DNA of 64,000 nucleotides. Source: Paracoccus everestensis (GTDB lineage Bacteria > Pseudomonadota > Alphaproteobacteria > Rhodobacterales > Rhodobacteraceae). A model generated the notes under the pieces. That model saw only the letters and a program-made list of their open reading frames with translations. It ran no database searches and was not told the origin of the DNA. The position numbers were made by a program, and so were the translations under genes. How positions within the stretch are numbered: the stretch's first letter is position 1; each line of letters opens with the position of its first letter. Positions 52,923 through 61,720 of this stretch are shown in pieces. The DNA lies in NCBI RefSeq assembly GCF_021491915.1, contig NZ_CP090836.1, positions 2,032,501 through 2,096,500 of the forward strand, in the 5' to 3' direction.

Positions 52923-53833
52923 CCGCCCCCCTGACCCACTCGCCCGAGGTGTCCGACGCGCTTGCCGCCGGCCGCCCGGTTGTCGCGCTTGAATCGACGA
53001 TCATCACCCACGGGATGCCCTGGCCGCAGAACCTGGAGATGGCGCGGCAGGTGGAACAGGTGATCCGCGACAATGGCGCGGTGCCCGCGACGATCGCGGT
53101 CATGGACGGGCAGATCCATGTGGGGCTGACGGACGACGCCTTGCAGGCCCTGGCCCGGACCCCGTCCGAACAGGCGATGAAGCTGTCGCGCGCCGATCTG
53201 GCGGTCTGCCTTGCCAATGGCCGCACGGGCGCGACCACGGTGGCGGCGACCATGATCTGCGCGCATCTGGCGGGCATCCGGGTCTTTGCCACCGGCGGCA
53301 TCGGGGGCGTGCATCGGGGGGCGGAAAGCAGCTTCGACATTTCCGCCGATCTGCAGGAACTGTCGCAAACCCCGGTGACCGTGGTTGCGGCGGGCGCCAA
53401 GGCGATCCTGGACCTGCCAAAGACATGGGAGGTGCTGGAAACCCTGGGCGTTCCGGTGATCGCCTATGGCCAGGACGACCTGCCCGCCTTCTGGTCGCGC
53501 AACAGCGGGATCCGCGCGCCGCTGCGCATGGACAACGCCGGCCAGATCGCCGCCGCCGCCGCCATGCGCGGGCGCCTGGGCCTGAAAGGCGGCCAACTGG
53601 TCGCCAACCCGATCCCGCCCGAAGCCGAGATCCCCCGCGACCAGATCATGCCGGTCATCGAACAAGCCCTGTCCGAAGCCGAAGCCCAAGGCGTCGCCGC
53701 CAAGGAGGTCACGCCCTTCCTGCTGCAACGCATCTTCGAACTGACGGGTGGCCGGTCGCTGCAATCCAACATCGCCCTGGTCCTGAACAACGCCCGCCTG
53801 GCGTCGCAAATTGCCATCGCCATGACCCGTTGA
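52919..53833 (+). CDS. psuG: Pseudouridine-5'-phosphate glycosidase
   Basis: This 304-residue enzyme cleaves the C-C glycosidic bond of pseudouridine 5'-phosphate to uracil and ribose 5-phosphate. ALESTIITHGMPWPQNLEMA, NGRTGATTVAATM, ATGGIGGVHRGAESSFDIS and the C-terminal GGRSLQSNIALVLNNARLAS are diagnostic. It is the last gene of arsR-psuK-psuG. Confidence 0.96.
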   Translation: MTAPLTHSPEVSDALAAGRPVVALESTIITHGMPWPQNLEMARQVEQVIRDNGAVPATIAVMDGQIHVGLTDDALQALARTPSEQAMKLSRADLAVCLANGRTGATTVAATMICAHLAGIRVFATGGIGGVHRGAESSFDISADLQELSQTPVTVVAAGAKAILDLPKTWEVLETLGVPVIAYGQDDLPAFWSRNSGIRAPLRMDNAGQIAAAAAMRGRLGLKGGQLVANPIPPEAEIPRDQIMPVIEQALSEAEAQGVAAKEVTPFLLQRIFELTGGRSLQSNIALVLNNARLASQIAIAMTR

Positions 53834-53868
53834 CCAGACAACCCCTTCTGCCGTAAGGCTGGCGGCGT

Positions 53869-53951
53869 GCGCGGCTGGCGGAATTGGTAGACGCAGTTGG
53901 TTTAGGTCCAACCGCTTCGGCGTGGGGGTTCGAGTCCCTCGCCGCGCACCA
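53869..53951 (+). tRNA. tRNA-Leu (UAG)
   Basis: An 83-base class II tRNA with GCGCGGC/GCCGCGC acceptor, anticodon stem GTTGG/CCAAC with loop TTTAGGT (anticodon TAG), a long variable arm and an encoded CCA end. It lies 35 bases after psuG. I see no repeat of its 3' end downstream that would indicate an integrated element. Confidence 0.96.
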
Positions 53952-54008
53952 CATCCACCGCCCTGCTGCTTGACGTGAACACCCTGCCCGTGGGAACTTG
54001 GAAGGATC

Positions 54009-54470
54009 GTGTCCGACCCGATACGGTATGACTGTTCACCTGTGCCGACATGGAAGACCATGATGAGTGACGAGGGGCGGCGTCGGCTGGTCAGGCCGGG
54101 CGGAACCTATGATGGCAAGCAAGGCTTCCGCTACCTTGAAGGGATCTCGGCTGAAAGCGTCGGCACGACCGGCATCTGCCTGCACCTTCTGACGATCCCG
54201 GCCGGCGGACGCGCCAAGGCGCATCTGCACAGCGCCCATGAGACGGCGATCTATGTCCTGAGCGGGGTGTCCGAGATGTGGTACGGCGATCGGCTGCAGC
54301 ATCATATGCGCGCAAGCGCGGGCGACATGGTCTATATCCCTGCAGGAGAGCCGCACCTGCCGTTCAACCCCGGACCCGAGCCAGTGGTGGCGGTGATTGC
54401 ACGCACCGATCCGAACGAACAGGAAAGCGTGATGTTGCTGCCTGAACTTGAAGGGCTTGTTCCGCGGTGA
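54009..54470 (+). CDS. Cupin-domain protein
   Basis: This 153-residue protein has a single cupin: TIPAGGRAKAHLHSAHETAIYVLSG holds the His-His-Glu metal ligands, and GDMVYIPAGEPHLPFN the second cupin motif with another His. The GTG start at 54009 follows GGAAGGATC; the first ATG would be at 54060 (MMSDEGRR). The function is unknown; it is not related to the ureidoglycine bicupin. Confidence 0.75.
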   Translation: MSDPIRYDCSPVPTWKTMMSDEGRRRLVRPGGTYDGKQGFRYLEGISAESVGTTGICLHLLTIPAGGRAKAHLHSAHETAIYVLSGVSEMWYGDRLQHHMRASAGDMVYIPAGEPHLPFNPGPEPVVAVIARTDPNEQESVMLLPELEGLVPR

Positions 54471-54590
54471 GCGTCGAACAGTTTTTTCTTTGGTAATCCA
54501 ATAGGACACGGGCTGTCTTTAGACGTGGCGCCAAGAAGGGCCGCGGCTTCGGACGGCAGGACGGCACAACCCCTGCCACAGCTTGACTTT

Positions 54591-54604
54591 TGACCGCTTG
54601 GTCA
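54591..54604. promoter_or_regulatory. Palindrome upstream of fdoG, TetR-operator-like
   Basis: TGACC-GCTT-GGTCA is a perfect 5-bp inverted repeat 48 bases before the fdoG start, preceded by TTGACT. Its form is like TetR-family operators. No TetR gene is in the window. Confidence 0.45.
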
Positions 54605-54651
54605 GCAAACTTGCCTTGTACCTATCTATCGACAGGCAGCAGGAGGGTCTT

Positions 54652-57600
54652 ATGAACATCGACCTTTCGCGGCGCGGCTTTTTCAAGCTGGCGGGCGCGG
54701 GGGTTGCGGCGACATCGCTTGGGGCCATGGGCTTCGGCGAGGCCGAGGCGGCGGAACAGGCGCATGTGCGCGCCTTCAAGCTGGCCACGACCACGGAAAC
54801 GCGCAACACCTGCCCTTATTGCTCGGTCGCTTGCGGCATCATCCTTTATTCCAAGGGTGACGTGAAAGCCGGCGAGACCGCCGAGCTTCTGCACATCGAG
54901 GGCGACGCGGACCACCCGACGAACCGCGGCACACTGTGCCCTAAGGGCGCCGCGCTCAAGGATTTCGTCCACGCACCGACGCGTTTGACCAAGCCGCGCT
55001 ATCGCGCAGCCGGCGGCGCCGAATTCCAGGACATCACCTGGGAAGAAGCCCTGGACAAGATCGCCCGCGCGATGAAGGACGATCGCGACGCCAACTTCAT
55101 CCAGACGAACGAGGCGGGCGTGCCCGTCAACCGCTGGACGACGACGGGCTTTCTGGCGGCATCGGCAACCACGAATGAGACCGCATGGCTGACCTACAAG
55201 ACGGTCCGGTCCATGGGGATCGTCGGATTCGATAACCAGGCGCGCGTCTGACACGGCCCCACGGTGTCCAGTTTGGGCCCGACATTTGGCCGTGGAGCGA
55301 TGACCAACTCCTGGACCGACATCAAGAATACCGACCTTGTCATTGTCATGGGCGGCAATGCCGCCGAAGCGCATCCCTGCGGCTTCAAATGGGTGACCGA
55401 GGCGAAGCACCATCGCGGCGCCAGGCTGATCGTGGTCGATCCCCGATTCACCCGCACGGCATCGGTGGCCGATTACTATGCCCCGATCCGTCCGGGCAGC
55501 GACATCGTGTTCCTGATGGGCATGATCCGCTGGATGATCGAGAACAACAAGGTTCAGTGGGATTACGTCCGCAACTATACCAACGCCTCCTTGCTGGTGA
55601 AGGACGAGTTCGGCTGGTCCGACGGGCTTTTCACCGGCTATGACGAGGAAAAGCGCGACTATGACAAGTCGTCCTGGGACTACAAGATGGGCGAGGACGG
55701 CTTCGTCCAGACCGATCCCACGCTTCAGGATCCGCGCTGCGTCTGGAACCTGCTGAAGGCCCATGTCGACGCCTATACGCCCGAGATGGTGGAACGCGTC
55801 TGCGGCACGCCTGCGGACAAGTTCCTCCACATCGCCGAGATGATCGGCGAATGCTCGACGCCGACCAAGACCATGACCTCGATGTATGCGCTTGGCTGGA
55901 CGCAGCATTCCAAGGGCGCGCAGAACATCCGCGGCATGGCGATGCTGCAGTTGATCCTGGGCAACATCGGCGTCCGGGGTGGGGGCATGAACGCGCTTCG
56001 CGGCCATTCCAACATCCAGGGCCTGACCGATATCGGCCTGATGTCGAACCTGATCCCGGGATACCTGAACATTCCCACGGAAAAGGAAGCAGACTGGGCG
56101 ACCTATATGTCCACCCGCGGGTTCAAGCCGATCGTGCCGGGCCAGACCAGCTATTGGCAGAACTATTCCAAGTTCATGGTCAGCTTCATGAAGTCCATGT
56201 GGGGCGACGCGGCGACGCCGGAAAACGACTGGGCCTATGACTATCTGCCGAAACTCGACGTGCCTGCCTATGACGCGATGCGCATGTTCGAGATGATGAA
56301 CAACGGCAAGGTGAACCTATATTTCTGCCAGGGATTCAACGCGCTTTTGTCCTTCCCCAACCGCGACAGGATGACCGAGGCCTTCTCCAAGCTGAAGATG
56401 CTGGTGATCATGGATCCGCTGACCACGGAAACCTCGCATTTCTGGCAGAACCACGGCATCCATAACGACGTGGCTACGGCATCCATCCAGACCGAGGTTC
56501 TGGAACTGCCCACCACCTGCTTTGCCGAGGATGAAGGCGCCTTGGTCAACTCGGGACGGTGGCTGCAATGGCACTGGCCGGGGGCCACCCCTCCGGGAGA
56601 GGCCAAGCACGACACATGGATCATGGCTCAGATCTTCCAGCGGGTGAAAAAGCTCTATCAGGACGAAGGCGGGGTTTTCCCTGAACCGATCCTTAACCTG
56701 AGCTGGGACTATGCCGACCCTCTGGAACCCATGCCGGAGGAGTTGGCCAAGGAAATGAACGGCCGCGCGCTGTCCCCTGTCTATGACCTCAATGACCCGA
56801 CCAAGGTCGTGGCCGAGGCTGGGCAGCAGTTGTCGAACTTTGGCCAGTATCGCGACGACGGATCGACGATGGGCGGCTGCTGGATCTATGCCGGCAGCTG
56901 GACCGAGGACGGCAACATGATGGCGCGTCGGGACAATAACGATCCCGACAACACCGGCACCTTTTCCAACTGGTCCTTCTCGTGGCCTGCGAACAGGCGG
57001 ATCTTGTATAACGCTGCCTCCTGCGACCCGCAGGGCAAGCCTTGGGATCCGTCGCGCAAGATCATCGAATGGACGGGCGAAAAATGGGAAGGCTATGACG
57101 TGCCGGACATTCCGGTCACGGCAAAGCCGGGCGAGGTCCATCCCTTCATTATGAACCCGGAAGGCGTGTCGCGCTTGTTCAGCCGGGGCATGATGCGGGA
57201 CGGTCCCTTCCCCACGCATATGGAGCCGTTCGAATCGCCGGTTGCCAACGTGTTCAACCCCAGGATGCGGGGCAATCCGGTGGCGCGGGTCTTCGAAAGC
57301 GTGGCAGACCAGTTCGCGGATATCGGCGATCCCGGTTTCCCCTTCGTCGCGACCTCCTATCGCCTGACCGAGCATTTCCATTACTGGACCAAGCACAACC
57401 CGGTGAACGCCGCGTTGCAGCCCGAGTTCTTCGTGGAAATCAGCGAGGAACTGGCAGCCGAACGGGGCATCGCCAAGGGTGCCCGCGTCCGGGTCTGGAG
57501 CAAGCGGGGCGAGGTCTGGGCCAAGGCCCTTGTGACCAAGCGGCTGCGGCCGATGCAGGTGGATGGCAAGACCGTCCATGTCATCGGCATTCCGCTGCAC

Positions 57601-57741
57601 TGGGGCTTTGTGGGCGCGGCGCGCAAGGGCTTCGGCCCGAACAGCCTGACCTCTCGGGTTGGTGACGCGAACGTGGAAACGCCGGAATTCAAGGCCTTCA
57701 TGGTCAATATCGAACCCGCAGCAGAGGAGCCGGTGGCATGA
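54652..57741 (+). CDS. fdoG: Formate dehydrogenase major subunit, selenocysteine-containing
   Basis: This 1029-residue molybdopterin enzyme oxidises formate on the periplasmic side. A Tat signal ([11 protein letters not shown]) opens it. A 4Fe-4S site is formed by Cys54, Cys57, Cys61 and Cys96. Codon 200 is TGA (55249-55251), in ARV-Sec-HGPTV, exactly where FDH-N/FDH-O have selenocysteine, so the two apparent reading frames are one gene. The C-terminal molybdopterin-binding part has [20 protein letters not shown]. The ATG follows AGGAGGG. It starts the operon fdoGHI-fdhE-selAB. Confidence 0.96.
55249..55281 (+). promoter_or_regulatory. UGA selenocysteine codon and SECIS-like hairpin
   Basis: After the UGA, CGG (55262-55264) and CCG (55279-55281) form the lower stem and TCC/GGG the upper one, with loop AGTTT (55270-55274). 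The loop starts 18 bases after the UGA, the same offset as GGUCU in E. coli fdhF. SelB would bind here. Confidence 0.75.
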
Positions 57742-58718
57742 GCGAGACCGCGCCCCAACCCACGACCGCGGCGGCGAACCCGCCGGTGCAACCCATGGCG
57801 TCCAACCTGCTGCCGTCCGACGTGGTCCGAATCTCGGCCACGCTGGACGTGCCGCAGCCGGATCGGCAACTGACCAAGGTCGCCAAGCTGATCGACGTGT
57901 CCAAGTGCATCGGCTGCAAGGCGTGCCAGTCGGCCTGCATCGAATGGAACGACACCAAGCCCGAGGTCGAAACCAACGTGGGGGTTTACGAAAACCCCCA
58001 CGACCTGACGCCCAATATGTTCACCCTGATGCGCTTTGCCGAATGGGTGAACCCGGAAACCGACAACCTGGAATGGCTGATCCGCAAGGACGGCTGCATG
58101 CATTGCGAGGATCCGGGCTGCCTCAAGGCCTGCCCGGCGCCCGGCGCCATCGTGCAATATTCCAACGGCATCGTCGATTTCATCCACGAGAACTGCATCG
58201 GTTGCGGATACTGCGTGACCGGCTGCCCCTTCGACATCCCGCGCATCAGCAAGGTCGATCACAAAAGCTATAAATGCACGCTGTGTTCGGACCGTGTTGC
58301 GGTCGGCCAGGGACCGGCCTGCGCCAAGGCCTGCCCGACCGAGGCGATCGTCTTTGGCACCAAGGACGACATGATCGCCCATGCCAATGAACGGGTCGCG
58401 GACCTGAAATCGCGCGGCTATGACAATGCGGGCATCTATGACCCGGCAGGGGTCGGCGGCACCCATGTCTTTTACGTGCTGCACCATGCCGACAAGCCCA
58501 CGATCTATAACGGCTTGCCGGAAAACCCGCGCATCTCGCCCGTGGTCGAGGGCTGGAAGGGCGTGACCAAGACCGCCGGGCTTGCGGTCCTGGGGGTTGC
58601 GGCCGTGGGCGCGGCGATCCACGGGATCTTCGCCCGCGCCAACCGCGTCGACGAACACGAGGAAAAGGCCGCCGAAAGGCTGGTCGGTTCCGGGCCGGAT
58701 GACAGGGGGGCCGTCTGA
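57738..58718 (+). CDS. fdoH: Formate dehydrogenase iron-sulfur subunit
   Basis: This 326-residue subunit carries four 4Fe-4S clusters: [35 protein letters not shown] and the KCTLCSDRV...ACAKACP set. A membrane anchor lies near the C-terminus ([20 protein letters not shown]). It carries electrons from FdoG to FdoI. It is coupled to fdoG (ATGA) and fdoI (TGATG). Confidence 0.95.
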   Translation: MSETAPQPTTAAANPPVQPMASNLLPSDVVRISATLDVPQPDRQLTKVAKLIDVSKCIGCKACQSACIEWNDTKPEVETNVGVYENPHDLTPNMFTLMRFAEWVNPETDNLEWLIRKDGCMHCEDPGCLKACPAPGAIVQYSNGIVDFIHENCIGCGYCVTGCPFDIPRISKVDHKSYKCTLCSDRVAVGQGPACAKACPTEAIVFGTKDDMIAHANERVADLKSRGYDNAGIYDPAGVGGTHVFYVLHHADKPTIYNGLPENPRISPVVEGWKGVTKTAGLAVLGVAAVGAAIHGIFARANRVDEHEEKAAERLVGSGPDDRGAV

Positions 58719-59404
58719 TGGCGCGCCCCTATTATTCCGAACCGGGCGACCGGATCGAATCCACGAAACCGGTGACGGTCAGCCGTTACCGGGGCTTCAT
58801 CCGGGCGAACCACTGGATCACCGCGATCTCGCTGATCCTGCTGCTGTTGTCGGGCCTGGCGTTCTTCCACCCGTCGCTGTATTTCCTGACAGGCCTTTTC
58901 GGCGGCGGGCAGACGGCACGATGGCTGCACCCGATCATCGGCGTGGTGCTGTTCGTCAGCTTCCTTGTGATGTTCATCCAGTTGTGGCGCCTCAATATGC
59001 CCAAGCCCGAGGACAGGACCTGGGTCGCCCAGATCGGCGACGTGGTGAAAGGCAACGAGGAAAACCTGCCCGAGCTTGGCAAGTACAATGCCGGGCAAAA
59101 GATGATCTTCTGGTCCATGACGATCCTGATCGTGGTGCTGATCGTGTCCGGCATCATGATCTGGGAACAGTTCTTCGGCGAGCTGGCCAGCATCCCCACC
59201 CGCCGCTGGGCCGTCCTGATCCATGCGCTTGCGGCAGTGGCGATCATCCTGGTGTTCATCCTGCACGTTTATGCGGCCTTCTGGACCCGCGGCACGCTGC
59301 GGGCCATGACCCGGGGCACCGTCACCGGCGGCTGGGCTTATCGCCATCACCGCAAATGGCTGCGCGAACTGGCTGGACGCCGCCAGAACGGCCCCGCAGA
59401 ATAA
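58718..59404 (+). CDS. fdoI: Formate dehydrogenase cytochrome b556 subunit
   Basis: This 228-residue membrane subunit has four helices and reduces quinone. Heme-ligand histidines lie in FIRANHWITAISL, ARWLHPIIGVVLF and VLIHALAAVAIILVFILHVY. The RHHRKWLRE-like basic C-terminus is cytoplasmic. Confidence 0.94.
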   Translation: MARPYYSEPGDRIESTKPVTVSRYRGFIRANHWITAISLILLLLSGLAFFHPSLYFLTGLFGGGQTARWLHPIIGVVLFVSFLVMFIQLWRLNMPKPEDRTWVAQIGDVVKGNEENLPELGKYNAGQKMIFWSMTILIVVLIVSGIMIWEQFFGELASIPTRRWAVLIHALAAVAIILVFILHVYAAFWTRGTLRAMTRGTVTGGWAYRHHRKWLRELAGRRQNGPAE

Positions 59405-59435
59405 GCACAAGTGGCCGGTCCGGCCCGGAGATTAG

Positions 59436-60353
59436 ATGAACACGACCATCCAGCCCGACCCCTCGGCCATCGGCGGCGTCCCCACGGCGCCGCTGGCTTT
59501 TTTGCCAAACCCGGCGGCGGTCTTTGACAAGCGCGCCGGGCGGTTCGCCTTTCTGGCCGATCACGGCGGCAACCTGGCCCCCTATCTGCGGTTCCTGGGC
59601 GACCTGACGGCGTTGCAGGCGCGTCTGGCCCGCGAACTGCCCCCCGTGGCGCCCATCCCGGCAGATCGGGTGGACCTTGCCCGGTCCAGCCGGATGCCCC
59701 CCATCGACCGCGCCGCCATGGCCCGGGACGAAGGGATGCACGCCACGCTGGACCGCTTTCTGGCGGATGCTGCCAGCCTGACCATGCCCGAAGCCGCCCG
59801 GCTGGCGCTGTCCGCCGTGACGGCTGCGGGCATCGCGGACCGGCACTGGCTGCTGGACAACATCCTGTCCGACAAGATCCCCGATGACAGCGCGGCGCCG
59901 CACCTGTTCGTGGCCGCCGCCGTGCAACTGCACCTGGCGCGGCTGGCCGCCACGCTGGACGCTGCAAAGCTGGTCAAGATCAGGACCGGCACCTGCCCCA
60001 CCTGCGGCGGGCGCCCCGCGACATCGGCGGTCGTGGGGGGTGCTGCGGGGATCGAAAGCACCCGCTATGCCACGTGCGGCTGCTGCGCGACCCAGTGGAA
60101 CGAGGTTCGCGTGACCTGCCTGTGCTGCGGCACCACCAAGGGGATCAGCTATCGCAGCGTCGAAACCGACGAGGCGACGGTCAAGGCCGAGCTGTGCAGC
60201 GAATGCAATTCCTGGGTCAAGATCCTGTATCAGAACAAGAATGCCAGCCTGGAACCGATTGCCGACGACGTGTCCAGCCTGGGCCTGGATATGCTGATGA
60301 AGGGCACGGATTTCCGGCGCGGCGGCTTCAACCCGTTCATCGCGGGATACTGA
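59436..60353 (+). CDS. fdhE: Formate dehydrogenase accessory protein FdhE
   Basis: This 305-residue cytoplasmic factor is needed for formate dehydrogenase maturation. Three cysteine pairs form rubredoxin-like metal knuckles: CPTCGGRP, CGCCATQWN with CLCCGTTKG, and CSECNSWVK. The C-terminal GLDMLMKGTDFRRGGFNPF is the family end. It starts 31 bases after fdoI and overlaps selA as TGATG. Confidence 0.93.
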   Translation: MNTTIQPDPSAIGGVPTAPLAFLPNPAAVFDKRAGRFAFLADHGGNLAPYLRFLGDLTALQARLARELPPVAPIPADRVDLARSSRMPPIDRAAMARDEGMHATLDRFLADAASLTMPEAARLALSAVTAAGIADRHWLLDNILSDKIPDDSAAPHLFVAAAVQLHLARLAATLDAAKLVKIRTGTCPTCGGRPATSAVVGGAAGIESTRYATCGCCATQWNEVRVTCLCCGTTKGISYRSVETDEATVKAELCSECNSWVKILYQNKNASLEPIADDVSSLGLDMLMKGTDFRRGGFNPFIAGY

Positions 60354-61720
60354 TGGCGGGGTTTCGCGCCCTGCCCTCGGTCGATCAGGTTTTGCTGTCC
60401 CCGATGGGCCAGGCGCTGATCGACGGCCATGGCCGCGCGGCGGTCACGACTGCGCTTCGCAACCGGCTGGATGCCGCGCGGACGGCAATCCGCGAGGGCG
60501 CCGACGGCGAAACCGAGGCCGCGCGCCTGCCCCACCTGCTGGCCGCCGACCTGGCGTCCGCCGCGCGGTCCAAGCTGCGCCCGATGCTGAACCTGACGGG
60601 CACCGTCCTGCACACCAACCTGGGCCGCGCCATCCTGGCCGATGAAGCCATCGCCGCCGCATCCGCCGCCATGGCCGCCCCCTTGGCCCTGGAATTCGAC
60701 CTGGACAGCGGCGGGCGGGGGCAGCGCGACGACCATCTGCGCGGGCTGTTGTGCGAATTGACGGGGGCCGAGGACGCGACGATCGTCAACAACAACGCCG
60801 CCGCCGTCCTGATCGCGCTGAACACATTCGGCCAGGGGCGGGGGGCCATCGTGTCGCGCGGCGAGTTGATCGAGATCGGCGGTGCCTTTCGAATGCCCGA
60901 CATCATGGCCCGCGCCGGCGCCCGTCTGGTCGAGGTGGGCACCACCAACCGCACCCATCCCCCCGATTATGAGGACGCGATCACTGCGGATACGGGCCTG
61001 ATCCTCAAGGTCCACACTTCGAACTACCGGATCGAGGGGTTTACCGCCGAAGTCCCGGCGCCCCGGCTGGCGCAGATTGCCAGGAAGGCGGGCGTTGTGC
61101 TGCTGAACGACCTGGGATCGGGGTCGCTGGTCGATCTGGGCACCTGGGGCCTGCGAAGCGAACCCACCGTGGCCCAGGCAGTGGCCGAGGGCGCGGACCT
61201 GATCACCTTTTCGGGTGACAAGCTCTTGGGCGGGCCGCAGGCGGGATTCATCGTCGGGCGCAAGGATCTGATCGCGCAGATCAACAAGAACCCGCTGAAA
61301 CGCGCGGTGCGGCTGGACAAGATCCGCATCGCCGCGCTGGAGGCCACGCTGCGCCTTTACCGTGACCCGGACCGGCTGGCCGAACGCCTGCCCACGCTGC
61401 GATACCTGTCGCGCCCGCAAGCGGAGATCGCCGCCCGGGCCGCGCGCCTGGCCCCGCAGGTGGCCGCGCTGCTGCCGGGCTTCGCGGTGACCGCCACGGA
61501 TTGCGCCAGCCAGATCGGGTCGGGGTCGCTGCCCACAGACACGATCCCTTCTGCCGGGCTGCGGATCACGGGACCGGGCGGCGATGCGCCCGACCGCCTG
61601 TCGGCCCGGCTGCGCGCCCTGCCCTGCCCGGTCGTCGGCCATATCCACGGCGGCGCGCTGATCCTGGATCTGCGCTGTCTGGATCGGGACGAGGATCTGC
61701 TGGGGGCCCTGTCGGCATGA
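60353..61720 (+). CDS. selA: Selenocysteine synthase (L-seryl-tRNA(Sec) selenium transferase)
   Basis: This 455-residue PLP enzyme converts seryl-tRNA(Sec) to selenocysteyl-tRNA(Sec) using selenophosphate. [38 protein letters not shown] and the PLP lysine K290 in [14 protein letters not shown] are diagnostic. It overlaps fdhE and selB by a few bases. selD, which makes selenophosphate, is not in the window. Confidence 0.96.
   Translation: MAGFRALPSVDQVLLSPMGQALIDGHGRAAVTTALRNRLDAARTAIREGADGETEAARLPHLLAADLASAARSKLRPMLNLTGTVLHTNLGRAILADEAIAAASAAMAAPLALEFDLDSGGRGQRDDHLRGLLCELTGAEDATIVNNNAAAVLIALNTFGQGRGAIVSRGELIEIGGAFRMPDIMARAGARLVEVGTTNRTHPPDYEDAITADTGLILKVHTSNYRIEGFTAEVPAPRLAQIARKAGVVLLNDLGSGSLVDLGTWGLRSEPTVAQAVAEGADLITFSGDKLLGGPQAGFIVGRKDLIAQINKNPLKRAVRLDKIRIAALEATLRLYRDPDRLAERLPTLRYLSRPQAEIAARAARLAPQVAALLPGFAVTATDCASQIGSGSLPTDTIPSAGLRITGPGGDAPDRLSARLRALPCPVVGHIHGGALILDLRCLDRDEDLLGALSA

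Noticed and set aside
53869..54008. tRNA-Leu as an integration site
   Set aside because: No direct repeat of the tRNA 3' end and no integrase nearby; following genes match the host composition.
54652..57741. fdoG appears broken by a TGA at 55249-55251
   Set aside because: The TGA is at the exact selenocysteine position of FDH-N/FDH-O, has a SECIS-like hairpin after it, and selA, selB and tRNA-Sec are encoded downstream. It is a selenocysteine codon, not a pseudogene.
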